From NCBI GenBank assembly GCA_029935325.1, contig JAOZKO010000181.1:1-5892 (forward strand): DNA of 5,892 nt. The letters run 5' to 3'. Numbering within the stretch: the stretch's first letter is position 1; each line of letters starts with the position of its first letter. Source of the DNA: Bacteroidales bacterium. Its GTDB lineage: Bacteria; Bacteroidota; Bacteroidia; Bacteroidales; UBA1556. The position numbers and the translations under genes were made by a program. Positions 1 to 5,591 of this stretch are shown here, one piece after another. Under the pieces are notes generated by a model, which worked only from the letters and a program-made list of their open reading frames with translations, was not told where the DNA came from and did not search any database.

Positions 1-753
1 AGCTAAACCTTCAGCAATGGCAGATTTACCTACACCGGGCTCACCAATTAATATAGGATTGTTCTTTTTGCGCCTTGACAAAATCTGTGAAATCCTCTCC
101 AATTCTTTTTCTCTACCCACAACAGGGTCAAGTTTATTTTCCTCAGCCATTCGTGTTAGGTCACGACCAAAGTTGTCTAATACGGGAGTTTTAGATTTTG
201 TTTCACCAATCCGTGGTTTACCATATGAAGGTCCTTTTGGCATATCTGGATCTTCAAAAGGAGGGCCATCAGCAGGAGTAGAGGCTTCATCAGTAGGAAG
301 TTCTTCTTTCTTCACCTTTGTTGAAATCAATGATCTTAAGTCTTCAACAGCAAGCTGATAAGTTAGTCCGTTTTTTTCAATTATTCGTGTAGCAACATTA
401 TCTTCATCACGCAAAATGGCTAAAAGAAGATGTTCTATATTTATAAGATCAGATTTGAATATCTTAGCTTCAAGGTATGTTCTCTTCAAACATTTCTCAG
501 CTTGACGAACCAGAGGAATCTCTTTAGCTTCCTCAACTGTAGTTTCACTTTGAATTGCTCTTTCAATAATCATCTTCAATTCCTTAAGATTGATAGTAAA
601 GCTATTTAATAATTCAATTGCTTTACCTTCTCCATCTCGTAGAATCCCTAATAATAAATGTTCAACTCCGATATATTCATTACCCAAACGAATAGCTTCT
701 TCACGGCTATAGTTTAATACATTACGTACTCTTTGCGAAAATTTGGCTTCCAT
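1..753 (-). CDS. clpC: ClpC-type ATP-dependent Clp protease ATP-binding subunit (Hsp100 AAA+ unfoldase), N-terminal 251 residues, cut by the window edge
   Basis: Cytoplasmic AAA+ unfoldase of the ClpC family, which unfolds substrates and feeds them to the ClpP peptidase. Reading leftwards from the ATG at 753-751 gives an open frame to base 1. Two Clp_N repeats are visible: residues about 14-66 (with GVEHLLLGILRDGEG) and about 88-140 (with NIEHLLLAILRDEDNVATR). A Pro/Gly/charged linker covers about 147-190. Next comes the start of the first AAA+ domain (LDNFGRDLT, then LDPVVGREKELERI, about residues 192-220) and a Walker A motif GEPGVGKS at 237-244, with Ser where many relatives have Thr. From memory, Walker A lies about 30 residues later than in Bacillus ClpC, which would mean a longer linker. 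The rest of D1, any UVR/M domain, D2 and the ClpP-binding loop lie outside the window, so a ClpB-like or ClpA-like relative is not formally excluded; the N-domain and linker favour ClpC. There is no Shine-Dalgarno. The gene is divergent from gyrA. Confidence 0.95.
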   Translation of the reverse strand, partial: MEAKFSQRVRNVLNYSREEAIRLGNEYIGVEHLLLGILRDGEGKAIELLNSFTINLKELKMIIERAIQSETTVEEAKEIPLVRQAEKCLKRTYLEAKIFKSDLINIEHLLLAILRDEDNVATRIIEKNGLTYQLAVEDLRSLISTKVKKEELPTDEASTPADGPPFEDPDMPKGPSYGKPRIGETKSKTPVLDNFGRDLTRMAEENKLDPVVGREKELERISQILSRRKKNNPILIGEPGVGKSAIAEGLA

Positions 754-777
754 ATAATAAATTAGTTGTTTATGATG

Positions 778-785
778 CAAAACTA
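778..785 (-). promoter_or_regulatory. Candidate clpC promoter, -7 element TAGTTTTG
   Basis: On the minus strand, TAGTTTTG matches the Bacteroidetes sigma-ABfr -7 consensus TAnnTTTG. It would place transcription start near 770-773, leaving a leader of about 17-20 nt before the ATG at 753. No good -33 TTG/TTTG lies at the usual 19-21 nt; the nearest TTTG (817-814) is 28 nt away. The call therefore rests on the -7 match and its position. Confidence 0.45.
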
Positions 786-994
786 AGCACAATTATTTTG
801 TCACTTTAGTTCGCAAAAAATAATAATTAACAATAGACTTTTAATTAAGCCCAAAATAACAACCCAAAATTAGCTTAAGTATTGTGTTTTAAAGTTTTAT
901 AGCAATAGATTTTTCAACATAAAAATGTTTATAATAATTAGCAATATAGACTGTGGTACAAAGGCTTTTTTTAACTAAATTCGTACGTTGAATT

Positions 995-1002
995 TATTTT
1001 TG
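995..1002 (+). promoter_or_regulatory. Possible upstream gyrA promoter, -7 element TATTTTTG
   Basis: TATTTTTG fits TAnnTTTG, with a T-rich tract (966-972) about 22 nt upstream that could weakly serve as a -33 region. It would give a leader of about 67 nt. In DNA this AT-rich a match can occur by chance, so this is an alternative to the proximal element at 1055-1062. Confidence 0.25.
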
Positions 1003-1054
1003 ATTATGTGGGCATATTATACTCGCATTCAAATAAATACATTATGCAAGAAAT

Positions 1055-1062
1055 TAACTTTG
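1055..1062 (+). promoter_or_regulatory. Candidate gyrA promoter, -7 element TAACTTTG
   Basis: TAACTTTG matches the Bacteroidetes -7 consensus TAnnTTTG and lies 13 nt before the gyrA ATG. Initiation 5-8 nt downstream would leave a leader of only about 6-9 nt, close to leaderless. The region 19-21 nt upstream (around 1031-1036) has no clear TTG, so the -33 element is missing or degenerate. Confidence 0.5.
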
Positions 1063-1075
1063 TAAATAATATATA

Positions 1076-3703
1076 ATGAGTGAAGAAGGAACTAATGAGA
1101 TATTAGAAGGGGAAGACTATAAACATGGAAATATAGTAAGTGTTGATATCGAGAATCAGATGAAATCAGCTTATATTGATTATTCCATGTCAGTAATAGT
1201 TAGTAGAGCATTACCTGATGTACGCGATGGTTTAAAACCAGTGCACAGAAGAGTGTTATACGGGATGTTGGATTTAGGAGTAATGTCGAACCGACCATAT
1301 AAGAAATCAGCTAGAATCGTTGGAGAAGTACTTGGTAAGTATCACCCTCATGGTGATACATCAGTTTATGATGCAATGGTGCGTATGGCTCAGGATTGGT
1401 CTTTGCGTTATCCATTGGTTGATGGACAGGGTAACTTTGGCTCTATTGATGGCGATAGTCCAGCAGCGATGCGTTATACTGAAGCACGTTTAAGGAAAAT
1501 ATCTGAGGATATGTTGGGTGACCTTGATAAAGATACTGTTGATTTTCAGTTGAACTTTGATGATTCACTTCAAGAGCCAACAGTATTACCAACTAAAATT
1601 CCAAACTTATTAATTAACGGAGCATCAGGTATTGCTGTAGGTATGGCTACTAATATGGCTCCTCATAACTTAACTGAAAGTATTAACGGATGTATAGCTT
1701 ATATTGAAAATAACGATATTACTATACCAGAGTTGATGCAGCATATTACTGCTCCTGATTTCCCTACAGGTGGAATTATTTATGGTTACGAAGGTGTTAG
1801 AGACGCTTACGAAACAGGTAGAGGCAGAATTGTAATGCGTGGTGAAACCAGTTTAGAAGAAGGTGTAAACGGCTCCAGAGATAAGATTATAGCTACTTCA
1901 GTTCCATATCAGGTAAATAAAGCTGATATGATAAAGAAGACTGCGGATTTAGTTAATGCTAAGAAAATAGAAGGCATTGCTGATATACGCGATGAAAGTG
2001 ATAGAAATGGTATTCGTATTGTCTATGAATTACGCAAGGATGCAGTTACAAATGTTGTATTAAATAGGCTGTATCAATATACAGCTTTACAATCTTCATT
2101 TAGTATCAATAATATCGCTTTGGTAAAAGGGCGTCCTATGATGCTTAATTTATTTGATCTTATAAGACATTTTATTGATCATAGGCATGTAGTTGTTGTT
2201 CGTAGAACTGAATATGAATTAAGAGAAGCTGAAAAGAAAGCACATATTCTTGAAGGATTAATAATTGCACTTAATAATCTAGATGCTGTAATAGCATTGA
2301 TTAGAGCATCCAAAACACCTGAAGAAGCACGTAATGGATTGATAAAACAGTTTGAGTTGTCAGAACTTCAAGCTCGTGCAATTCTTGATTTGCGTTTGCA
2401 GAAGCTTACGGGTATGGAGGTTGATAAGGTTAAGAGAGATTATGATGAACTTATGAAACTTATTGAGCATTTCAGAGAAATACTTGGTAGTCACGAGTTG
2501 CGTATGCAGATTATTAAAGATGAGCTTTTAGAAATAAAAGAAAAATATGGAGATGAGCGCTATAGTCGTATTGAGTATGCTGCTGAGGATTTCCGTATTG
2601 AAGATACTATCCCTAATGAGGAAGTGGTAATTACTATTTCTCATTTAGGTTATATTAAAAGAACCCCACTTTCAGAATATAGAATCCAAAATAGAGGTGG
2701 AAGAGGAGCGAGAGGCTCTAGTTCAAGACAAGAAGATTTTATTGAGTATATATTTGTGGCAACAAACCATAATTATATGTTGTTCTTTACTGAATTTGGT
2801 AAAGTATTCTGGATGAGAGTATTTGAAGTGCCAGAAGGTGGTAAGACTTCCAAAGGTAGAGCAATCCAGAATATGATTAATATTGACCGTGAGGATAAAG
2901 TTAAGGCTTTTATTACAATTAAAGATTTAACTGATAAGGAATATGTTGAGAATAACTTTATTACAATGGTTACCAAGAAAGGTGTTGTAAAGAAAACAAG
3001 CCTTGAGGCTTATTCTCGCCCACGCCAGAATGGTATAAATGCTATTACTATCAGAGAAGGTGATATGCTTCTAGAAGCTAAACTTACAGATGGTAAGAGT
3101 CAGATAATGATGGCATTGCGTTCAGGTAGAGCAATACGTTTCGAAGAAGAGAAAGTACGACCAATGGGAAGGAATGCATCCGGAGTTAGAGGTATAAGAA
3201 TGGAAGAGAAGGATGAAGTTATTGGTATGGTATGTATCTTTAGCGATGAGTCTGATGTTTTGGTTGTATCTGAAAATGGATATGGTAAACGTTCTACTGT
3301 TGAGGATTATAGAATTACTAATAGGGGAGGAAAAGGAGTTAAAACGATTAATATTACCGATAAGACTGGTAAATTAATAGCAATGAAGGATGTTACTGAT
3401 CAAGATGATTTGATGATAATCAATCGTTCAGGAATTGTAATTCGAATGGCTGTTACAGATCTACGAGTGATGGGTAGAGCGACTCAAGGTGTTAGATTAA
3501 TCAAACTCAAGGATGATGATTCTATAGCAGCAGTTGCTAAAGTTAGTAGAATGGATGAAGATGAGGATGAAGCTTTAGATACTGAGAATGCTATTGAGGG
3601 CAATGATGCAGTTGCTGAAAATACTGATGAGCAGACTGATACTAAGAGCAATGATGATACTGCTGAAATAGAAGATCAGGATGAGAGTCCAGTTAATGAA
3701 TAA
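1076..3703 (+). CDS. gyrA: DNA gyrase subunit A (type IIA topoisomerase), complete, 875 aa
   Basis: GyrA is the breakage-reunion subunit of gyrase, acting as A2B2 with GyrB to introduce negative supercoils using ATP. The N-terminal signature (SAYIDYSMSVIVSRALPDVR, residues 31-50) is intact. The catalytic tyrosine is Y134 in AAMRYTEARL, preceded by R133 (E. coli R121/Y122). The quinolone-determining region reads HPHGDTSVYDAM (90-101), with T95 and D99 at the E. coli S83 and D87 positions. The coiled-coil/C-gate region follows at about 370-510. The C-terminal beta-pinwheel begins near 513 and carries a GyrA-box variant QNRGGRG at 538-544, which distinguishes it from ParC, plus a second copy-like TNRGGKG at 748-754. 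The last 50 residues (826-875) form an acidic tail: 22 Asp/Glu against one Lys. The start ATG at 1076 gives the expected short extension before the signature; no Shine-Dalgarno is present. Length is typical. The gene is divergent from clpC and followed 133 bp later by the TPR gene. Confidence 0.98.
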   Translation: MSEEGTNEILEGEDYKHGNIVSVDIENQMKSAYIDYSMSVIVSRALPDVRDGLKPVHRRVLYGMLDLGVMSNRPYKKSARIVGEVLGKYHPHGDTSVYDAMVRMAQDWSLRYPLVDGQGNFGSIDGDSPAAMRYTEARLRKISEDMLGDLDKDTVDFQLNFDDSLQEPTVLPTKIPNLLINGASGIAVGMATNMAPHNLTESINGCIAYIENNDITIPELMQHITAPDFPTGGIIYGYEGVRDAYETGRGRIVMRGETSLEEGVNGSRDKIIATSVPYQVNKADMIKKTADLVNAKKIEGIADIRDESDRNGIRIVYELRKDAVTNVVLNRLYQYTALQSSFSINNIALVKGRPMMLNLFDLIRHFIDHRHVVVVRRTEYELREAEKKAHILEGLIIALNNLDAVIALIRASKTPEEARNGLIKQFELSELQARAILDLRLQKLTGMEVDKVKRDYDELMKLIEHFREILGSHELRMQIIKDELLEIKEKYGDERYSRIEYAAEDFRIEDTIPNEEVVITISHLGYIKRTPLSEYRIQNRGGRGARGSSSRQEDFIEYIFVATNHNYMLFFTEFGKVFWMRVFEVPEGGKTSKGRAIQNMINIDREDKVKAFITIKDLTDKEYVENNFITMVTKKGVVKKTSLEAYSRPRQNGINAITIREGDMLLEAKLTDGKSQIMMALRSGRAIRFEEEKVRPMGRNASGVRGIRMEEKDEVIGMVCIFSDESDVLVVSENGYGKRSTVEDYRITNRGGKGVKTINITDKTGKLIAMKDVTDQDDLMIINRSGIVIRMAVTDLRVMGRATQGVRLIKLKDDDSIAAVAKVSRMDEDEDEALDTENAIEGNDAVAENTDEQTDTKSNDDTAEIEDQDESPVNE

Positions 3704-3717
3704 TGATTTAAATAATG

Positions 3718-3760
3718 ATAGTGAATTGATTACAAATATTTTGTAATTTTGGCTCACTAT
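3718..3760 (+). repeat. Compound inverted repeat downstream of gyrA
   Basis: An inner perfect 8-bp stem, ATTACAAA (3729-3736) with TTTGTAAT (3740-3747) around loop TAT, is nested in an outer 7-bp stem, ATAGTGA (3718-3724) with TCACTAT (3754-3760). A 4-nt by 6-nt internal loop separates the two. It starts 14 nt after the gyrA stop codon. No U-tract follows, so it is not a classical intrinsic terminator; it may be a 3'-end stabiliser, a weak attenuator between gyrA and the TPR gene, or a protein-binding site. Confidence 0.55.
3744..3751 (+). promoter_or_regulatory. Candidate promoter of the TPR gene, -7 element TAATTTTG
   Basis: TAATTTTG fits TAnnTTTG and lies within the 3' half of the compound inverted repeat. 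A TTG occurs at 3726-3728, but the 15-nt gap is shorter than the usual 19-21 nt. It would give a leader of roughly 80 nt holding a second hairpin (3793-3812). If it is not functional, the TPR gene would depend on read-through from gyrA. Confidence 0.35.
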
Positions 3761-3792
3761 TTGATAATAACGCAGATATAATTAAATTTTTA

Positions 3793-3812
3793 GATATGAA
3801 GTTGATCATATC
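3793..3812 (+). repeat. Leader hairpin upstream of the TPR gene
   Basis: Perfect 7-bp inverted repeat GATATGA (3793-3799) with TCATATC (3806-3812) around a 6-nt loop, ending 24 nt before the TPR start codon. No U-tract follows. The stem contains an ATG (3796-3798) opening a 9-codon mini-ORF, MKLIISPNN, that stops at 3825, 11 nt before the main start. The inverted repeat is plain to see; any regulatory role is inference. Confidence 0.4.
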
Positions 3813-3836
3813 ACCAAATAATTAAATATTAAACGT

Positions 3837-5207
3837 ATGAAAAGATTAAGTTTTATAATTATTTTAGCATTTATTGTTAAATTGGTAGCAGCCCAAGCAC
3901 CTGTGGTTGCCTCTGCTTACAATTACTTAAAATCAGGTATGCCAGAGAAAGCAAAGGTTGAAATTGACAAAGCCATCCTTCACGAATCAACGAAAGGTGA
4001 AGCTAAAACATGGTTTTACAGAGGGAATATATATCTGCAATTATTTACTTTTGCGCATATGACTGATGGTATAGTAAAGGGAATGTCTTCAGAGGATTTA
4101 ATTAATCGTATCGGAGCACCTGAAAATCAACGTAACTATAAAAAGTTAGAAAATGGAGTGCGCTATTATTATGCCTATGATCTTGTAATTTACCTATCAA
4201 ATAATAAGGTAGATCATTATGAGTTTCCAGATGAAGAAGTATATAAAGCTTTGGATGATGGGGATATACTTGATGAAGCGTATAAGGCATATATGCAAAC
4301 TATCAAACTTGACCCTAAATTTTTCAAGTATGAGCTTAATCCGCAAAATGCAGAATTAGGATTAGACAGAATAGCCAAATTATATTATAATGATGGGGTA
4401 GAGAAATTTCAAGCTGAAGAAACCAAGGCTGCATTAAAAAGTTTTGAAAGTGCTGAAAAGATTTTTGGAGAACTAGGAACTGCTGATACTAACCTTACTT
4501 TATATACAGGTTATACTGCAGATAAGTTATTGGATACAGCTAAAGCAATAAAATATTATTCGAAGCTGGTGGATGCAAAATTAATGAATGTGAATATATA
4601 CATGAGCCTAACATATCTATATTTAGGGCAAAATGATATTGATAATGCTATAAAGGTAATTAAAAAGGGTAGAGCTGTTTTGCCTGATAATCAAAGTTTA
4701 TTATTGACTGAAGCAAATATTTATTTACAATCAAATCGTGCAAAAGAAGCAGAAAGAATTTTGAAAATAGCTGCAGAGAATGATCCAGAGAATGAGGAAC
4801 TTCAATTTGCAATTGGTGCAAATTATGATAAAATGTTAAATGATACAGCAGCTTCTGAAGATGCCAAGGAAGAGGCGTTTCACCTTGGCATAGAGGCTTA
4901 TAAGAAAGCGCTAGAAATTAAACCTGATTACTTGAATGCGGCATTTAACTTAGGTGCAATGTTGAATAATAAAGCTGCATCATATATTTTAGAAGCCAAT
5001 AACCTACCGCTAAATGAAACAAATAAGTATAATGATTTAATGGAAAAAGCGACAGATCTACTTCTTGAGGCCAAGCCTTATATGGAAAAGTGTAGAGAAT
5101 TAGACCCAAAGGATAAAAATACTCTAATTATTTTGAGAGGAATTTATGCTCAAACTAAAGACTTAGATAACTTAAAGAAAATAAATGCTGAAATAAGAGA
5201 ATTGTAG
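3837..5207 (+). CDS. Exported tetratricopeptide-repeat protein with a BamE/SmpA-like insertion, 456 aa
   Basis: Function is not known from sequence; TPR arrays are usually protein-protein scaffolds. The N-terminus is a signal peptide: K2-R3, hydrophobic core LSFIIILAFIVKLVAA, and a likely type I cleavage after VAA with Gln20 at +1, common in Bacteroidetes. There is no lipobox Cys, so a periplasmic location is expected. TPR-like helix pairs appear at about 25-68, 142-160, 176-212, 217-250, 252-284, 286-318, 320-363 and 366-425; the clearest marks are AIKVIKKGRAVLPDN and AYKKALEIKPDYLNAAFNLG. Residues about 78-130 break the array and resemble a BamE/SmpA/OmlA-type module: GMSSEDLINRIGAP, then a Tyr-rich YYYAYDLVIYLSNNKV. 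The start is supported by the signal peptide beginning exactly there; no Shine-Dalgarno is present. It lies 133 bp after gyrA, and a TPR gene next to gyrA recurs in Bacteroidetes as far as I recall. A strong terminator follows. Confidence 0.9.
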   Translation: MKRLSFIIILAFIVKLVAAQAPVVASAYNYLKSGMPEKAKVEIDKAILHESTKGEAKTWFYRGNIYLQLFTFAHMTDGIVKGMSSEDLINRIGAPENQRNYKKLENGVRYYYAYDLVIYLSNNKVDHYEFPDEEVYKALDDGDILDEAYKAYMQTIKLDPKFFKYELNPQNAELGLDRIAKLYYNDGVEKFQAEETKAALKSFESAEKIFGELGTADTNLTLYTGYTADKLLDTAKAIKYYSKLVDAKLMNVNIYMSLTYLYLGQNDIDNAIKVIKKGRAVLPDNQSLLLTEANIYLQSNRAKEAERILKIAAENDPENEELQFAIGANYDKMLNDTAASEDAKEEAFHLGIEAYKKALEIKPDYLNAAFNLGAMLNNKAASYILEANNLPLNETNKYNDLMEKATDLLLEAKPYMEKCRELDPKDKNTLIILRGIYAQTKDLDNLKKINAEIREL

Positions 5208-5241
5208 ATTGAATTGTTTCACGCATTCTATGAGTATTTGT

Positions 5242-5273
5242 AAAAAAGAGAGGTAAATCACCTCTCTTTTTTT
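5242..5273 (+). terminator. Intrinsic terminator after the TPR gene, bidirectional in form
   Basis: GAGAGGT (5248-5254) pairs perfectly with ACCTCTC (5260-5266) around loop AAATC. The stem is followed by seven T (5267-5273) and preceded by six A (5242-5247), which extend it by A-U pairs. It starts 34 nt after the TPR stop codon. The A-tract on the left means the minus-strand RNA also has a U-tract, so it could stop transcription in both directions. Confidence 0.93.
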
Positions 5274-5369
5274 ATTTCTATCAATAAACATAACCCTATA
5301 TATACTATCATCTTAACATAGGTTAATTTCTCATTTATGGAAAAATGTTCGATTTTCTCAAAAAAAGAC

Positions 5370-5399
5370 TTGACTTTTCAAAAAAACGTATTATATTTG
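5370..5399 (+). promoter_or_regulatory. Strong Bacteroidetes-type promoter TTG-N19-TATATTTG
   Basis: TTG at 5370-5372 (within CTTGACT) and TATATTTG at 5392-5399 are separated by exactly 19 nt. This matches the Bacteroidetes consensus TTG/TTTG, 19-21 nt, TAnnTTTG, and is the best promoter in the window. Transcription should start about 5-7 nt after the -7 element, near 5404-5406. What follows is a structured stretch with no ATG in it and then an intrinsic terminator. Confidence 0.75.
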
Positions 5400-5404
5400 C
5401 AGTC

Positions 5405-5518
5405 GGATTCAATTATAAAGATCCTATCCCGATTGTGCAGCTGAGGAGCTGTACTCCAACCTTAATAATCGGTATTTTTCATTTTTTTTCCTCCTTGGGT
5501 TTCCCAAGGAGGTTTTTT
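5405..5518 (+). ncRNA. Putative structured small RNA, unidentified family
   Basis: Inferred from a near-consensus promoter just upstream, a perfect intrinsic terminator at the end, no ATG between them, and strong folding potential. CCGATT (5429-5434) pairs with AATCGG (5467-5472). Stacked directly on it, GTGCAGCT (5435-5442) pairs with AGCTGTAC (5447-5454; one G-U) around loop GAGG. On the 3' side a 12-nt bulge TCCAACCTTAAT remains unpaired. Upstream, GGAT (5405-5408) can pair with ATCC (5421-5424). A U-rich tract (5475-5489) separates the fold from the terminator, so the RNA could end there (about 70-85 nt) or after the terminator (about 114 nt). It does not look like tRNA, 5S, SRP RNA or tmRNA, and I cannot match it to 6S RNA. 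The alternative is a leader/attenuator of the downstream methyltransferase gene; that gene's own -7 candidate argues against this. The 5' end is estimated. Confidence 0.55.
5490..5518 (+). terminator. Intrinsic terminator of the putative small RNA
   Basis: CCTCCTTGGG (5490-5499) pairs perfectly with CCCAAGGAGG (5503-5512) around a TTT loop, followed by six T (5513-5518). The run of eight T before the stem becomes A on the minus strand, so it acts only in the plus direction. No protein gene ends just upstream (the TPR stop is about 280 bp away and has its own terminator), which implies a separate transcript ending here. Confidence 0.93.
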
Positions 5519-5562
5519 GTTTTATAGGGTAATATTTTTAGCATACGTAATCATGCATATTG

Positions 5563-5570
5563 TATCTTTG
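5563..5570 (+). promoter_or_regulatory. Candidate rlmL promoter, -7 element TATCTTTG
   Basis: TATCTTTG matches TAnnTTTG and lies 21 nt before the ATG at 5592, giving a leader of about 15-17 nt. The -33 position is only a T-rich run (5535-5539) about 22-23 nt upstream. It suggests the methyltransferase gene is transcribed independently of the small-RNA unit. Confidence 0.45.
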
Positions 5571-5591
5571 TAGGTTATTATAAACTATTAT

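Larger units (their letters stand above)
754..1075. other. Divergent clpC/gyrA intergenic region (322 bp)
   Basis: Strongly AT-rich non-coding stretch between two divergent start codons. It carries -7 candidates for both genes (listed separately). It also contains a small perfect inverted repeat, AACAT-AAAA-ATGTT at 916-929, with no U-tract, which is probably chance in such AT-rich DNA. I see no credible ORF, tRNA, riboswitch-like fold or CIRCE/HrcA-type operator. Confidence 0.7.
5208..5591. other. Intergenic region between the TPR and rlmL genes (384 bp)
   Basis: It holds, in order, the bidirectional terminator, about 95 bp of AT-rich DNA (5274-5369) in which I see only a weak imperfect inverted repeat (AACCCTAT near 5291 with ATAGGTT near 5320), the putative small-RNA unit with its own promoter and terminator, and a -7 candidate for rlmL. 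No tRNA fold or credible protein-coding gene is visible. Confidence 0.75.

Noticed and set aside
17..358. Open frame of 113 codons on the plus strand
   Set aside because: Antisense to the clpC frame, which has clear Clp_N repeats and Walker A; the plus-strand translation is low-complexity Ser/Gly/Pro with no family resemblance.
916..929. Inverted repeat AACAT-AAAA-ATGTT in the clpC/gyrA spacer
   Set aside because: Five A/T-rich base pairs in very AT-rich DNA; expected by chance and with no adjacent U-tract or known operator match.
2773..2976. Minus-strand open frame of 67 codons inside gyrA
   Set aside because: Lies wholly within the conserved GyrA C-terminal domain; no promoter or recognisable product.
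3575..3757. Minus-strand open frame of 60 codons with a hydrophobic Ile/Leu/Ser-rich product
   Set aside because: It is the complement of the acidic GAT/GAA-rich gyrA tail, which automatically reads as hydrophobic codons; no initiation signals.
4102..4290. Minus-strand open frame of 62 codons within the TPR gene
   Set aside because: Shadow of the real frame; His/Tyr/Leu-rich with no domain.
5403..5475. Possible tRNA
   Set aside because: No 7-bp acceptor stem, anticodon arm or GTTCGAATC-like T-arm can be laid out; the helix has a large one-sided bulge instead.
5345..5527. Plus-strand open frame of 60 codons over the small-RNA unit
   Set aside because: Its ATG lies upstream of the strong promoter, so the main transcript would not contain it, and it reads through both arms of the intrinsic terminator. 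The product is Phe/Arg-rich with no family resemblance. No other ATG exists between 5405 and 5518.
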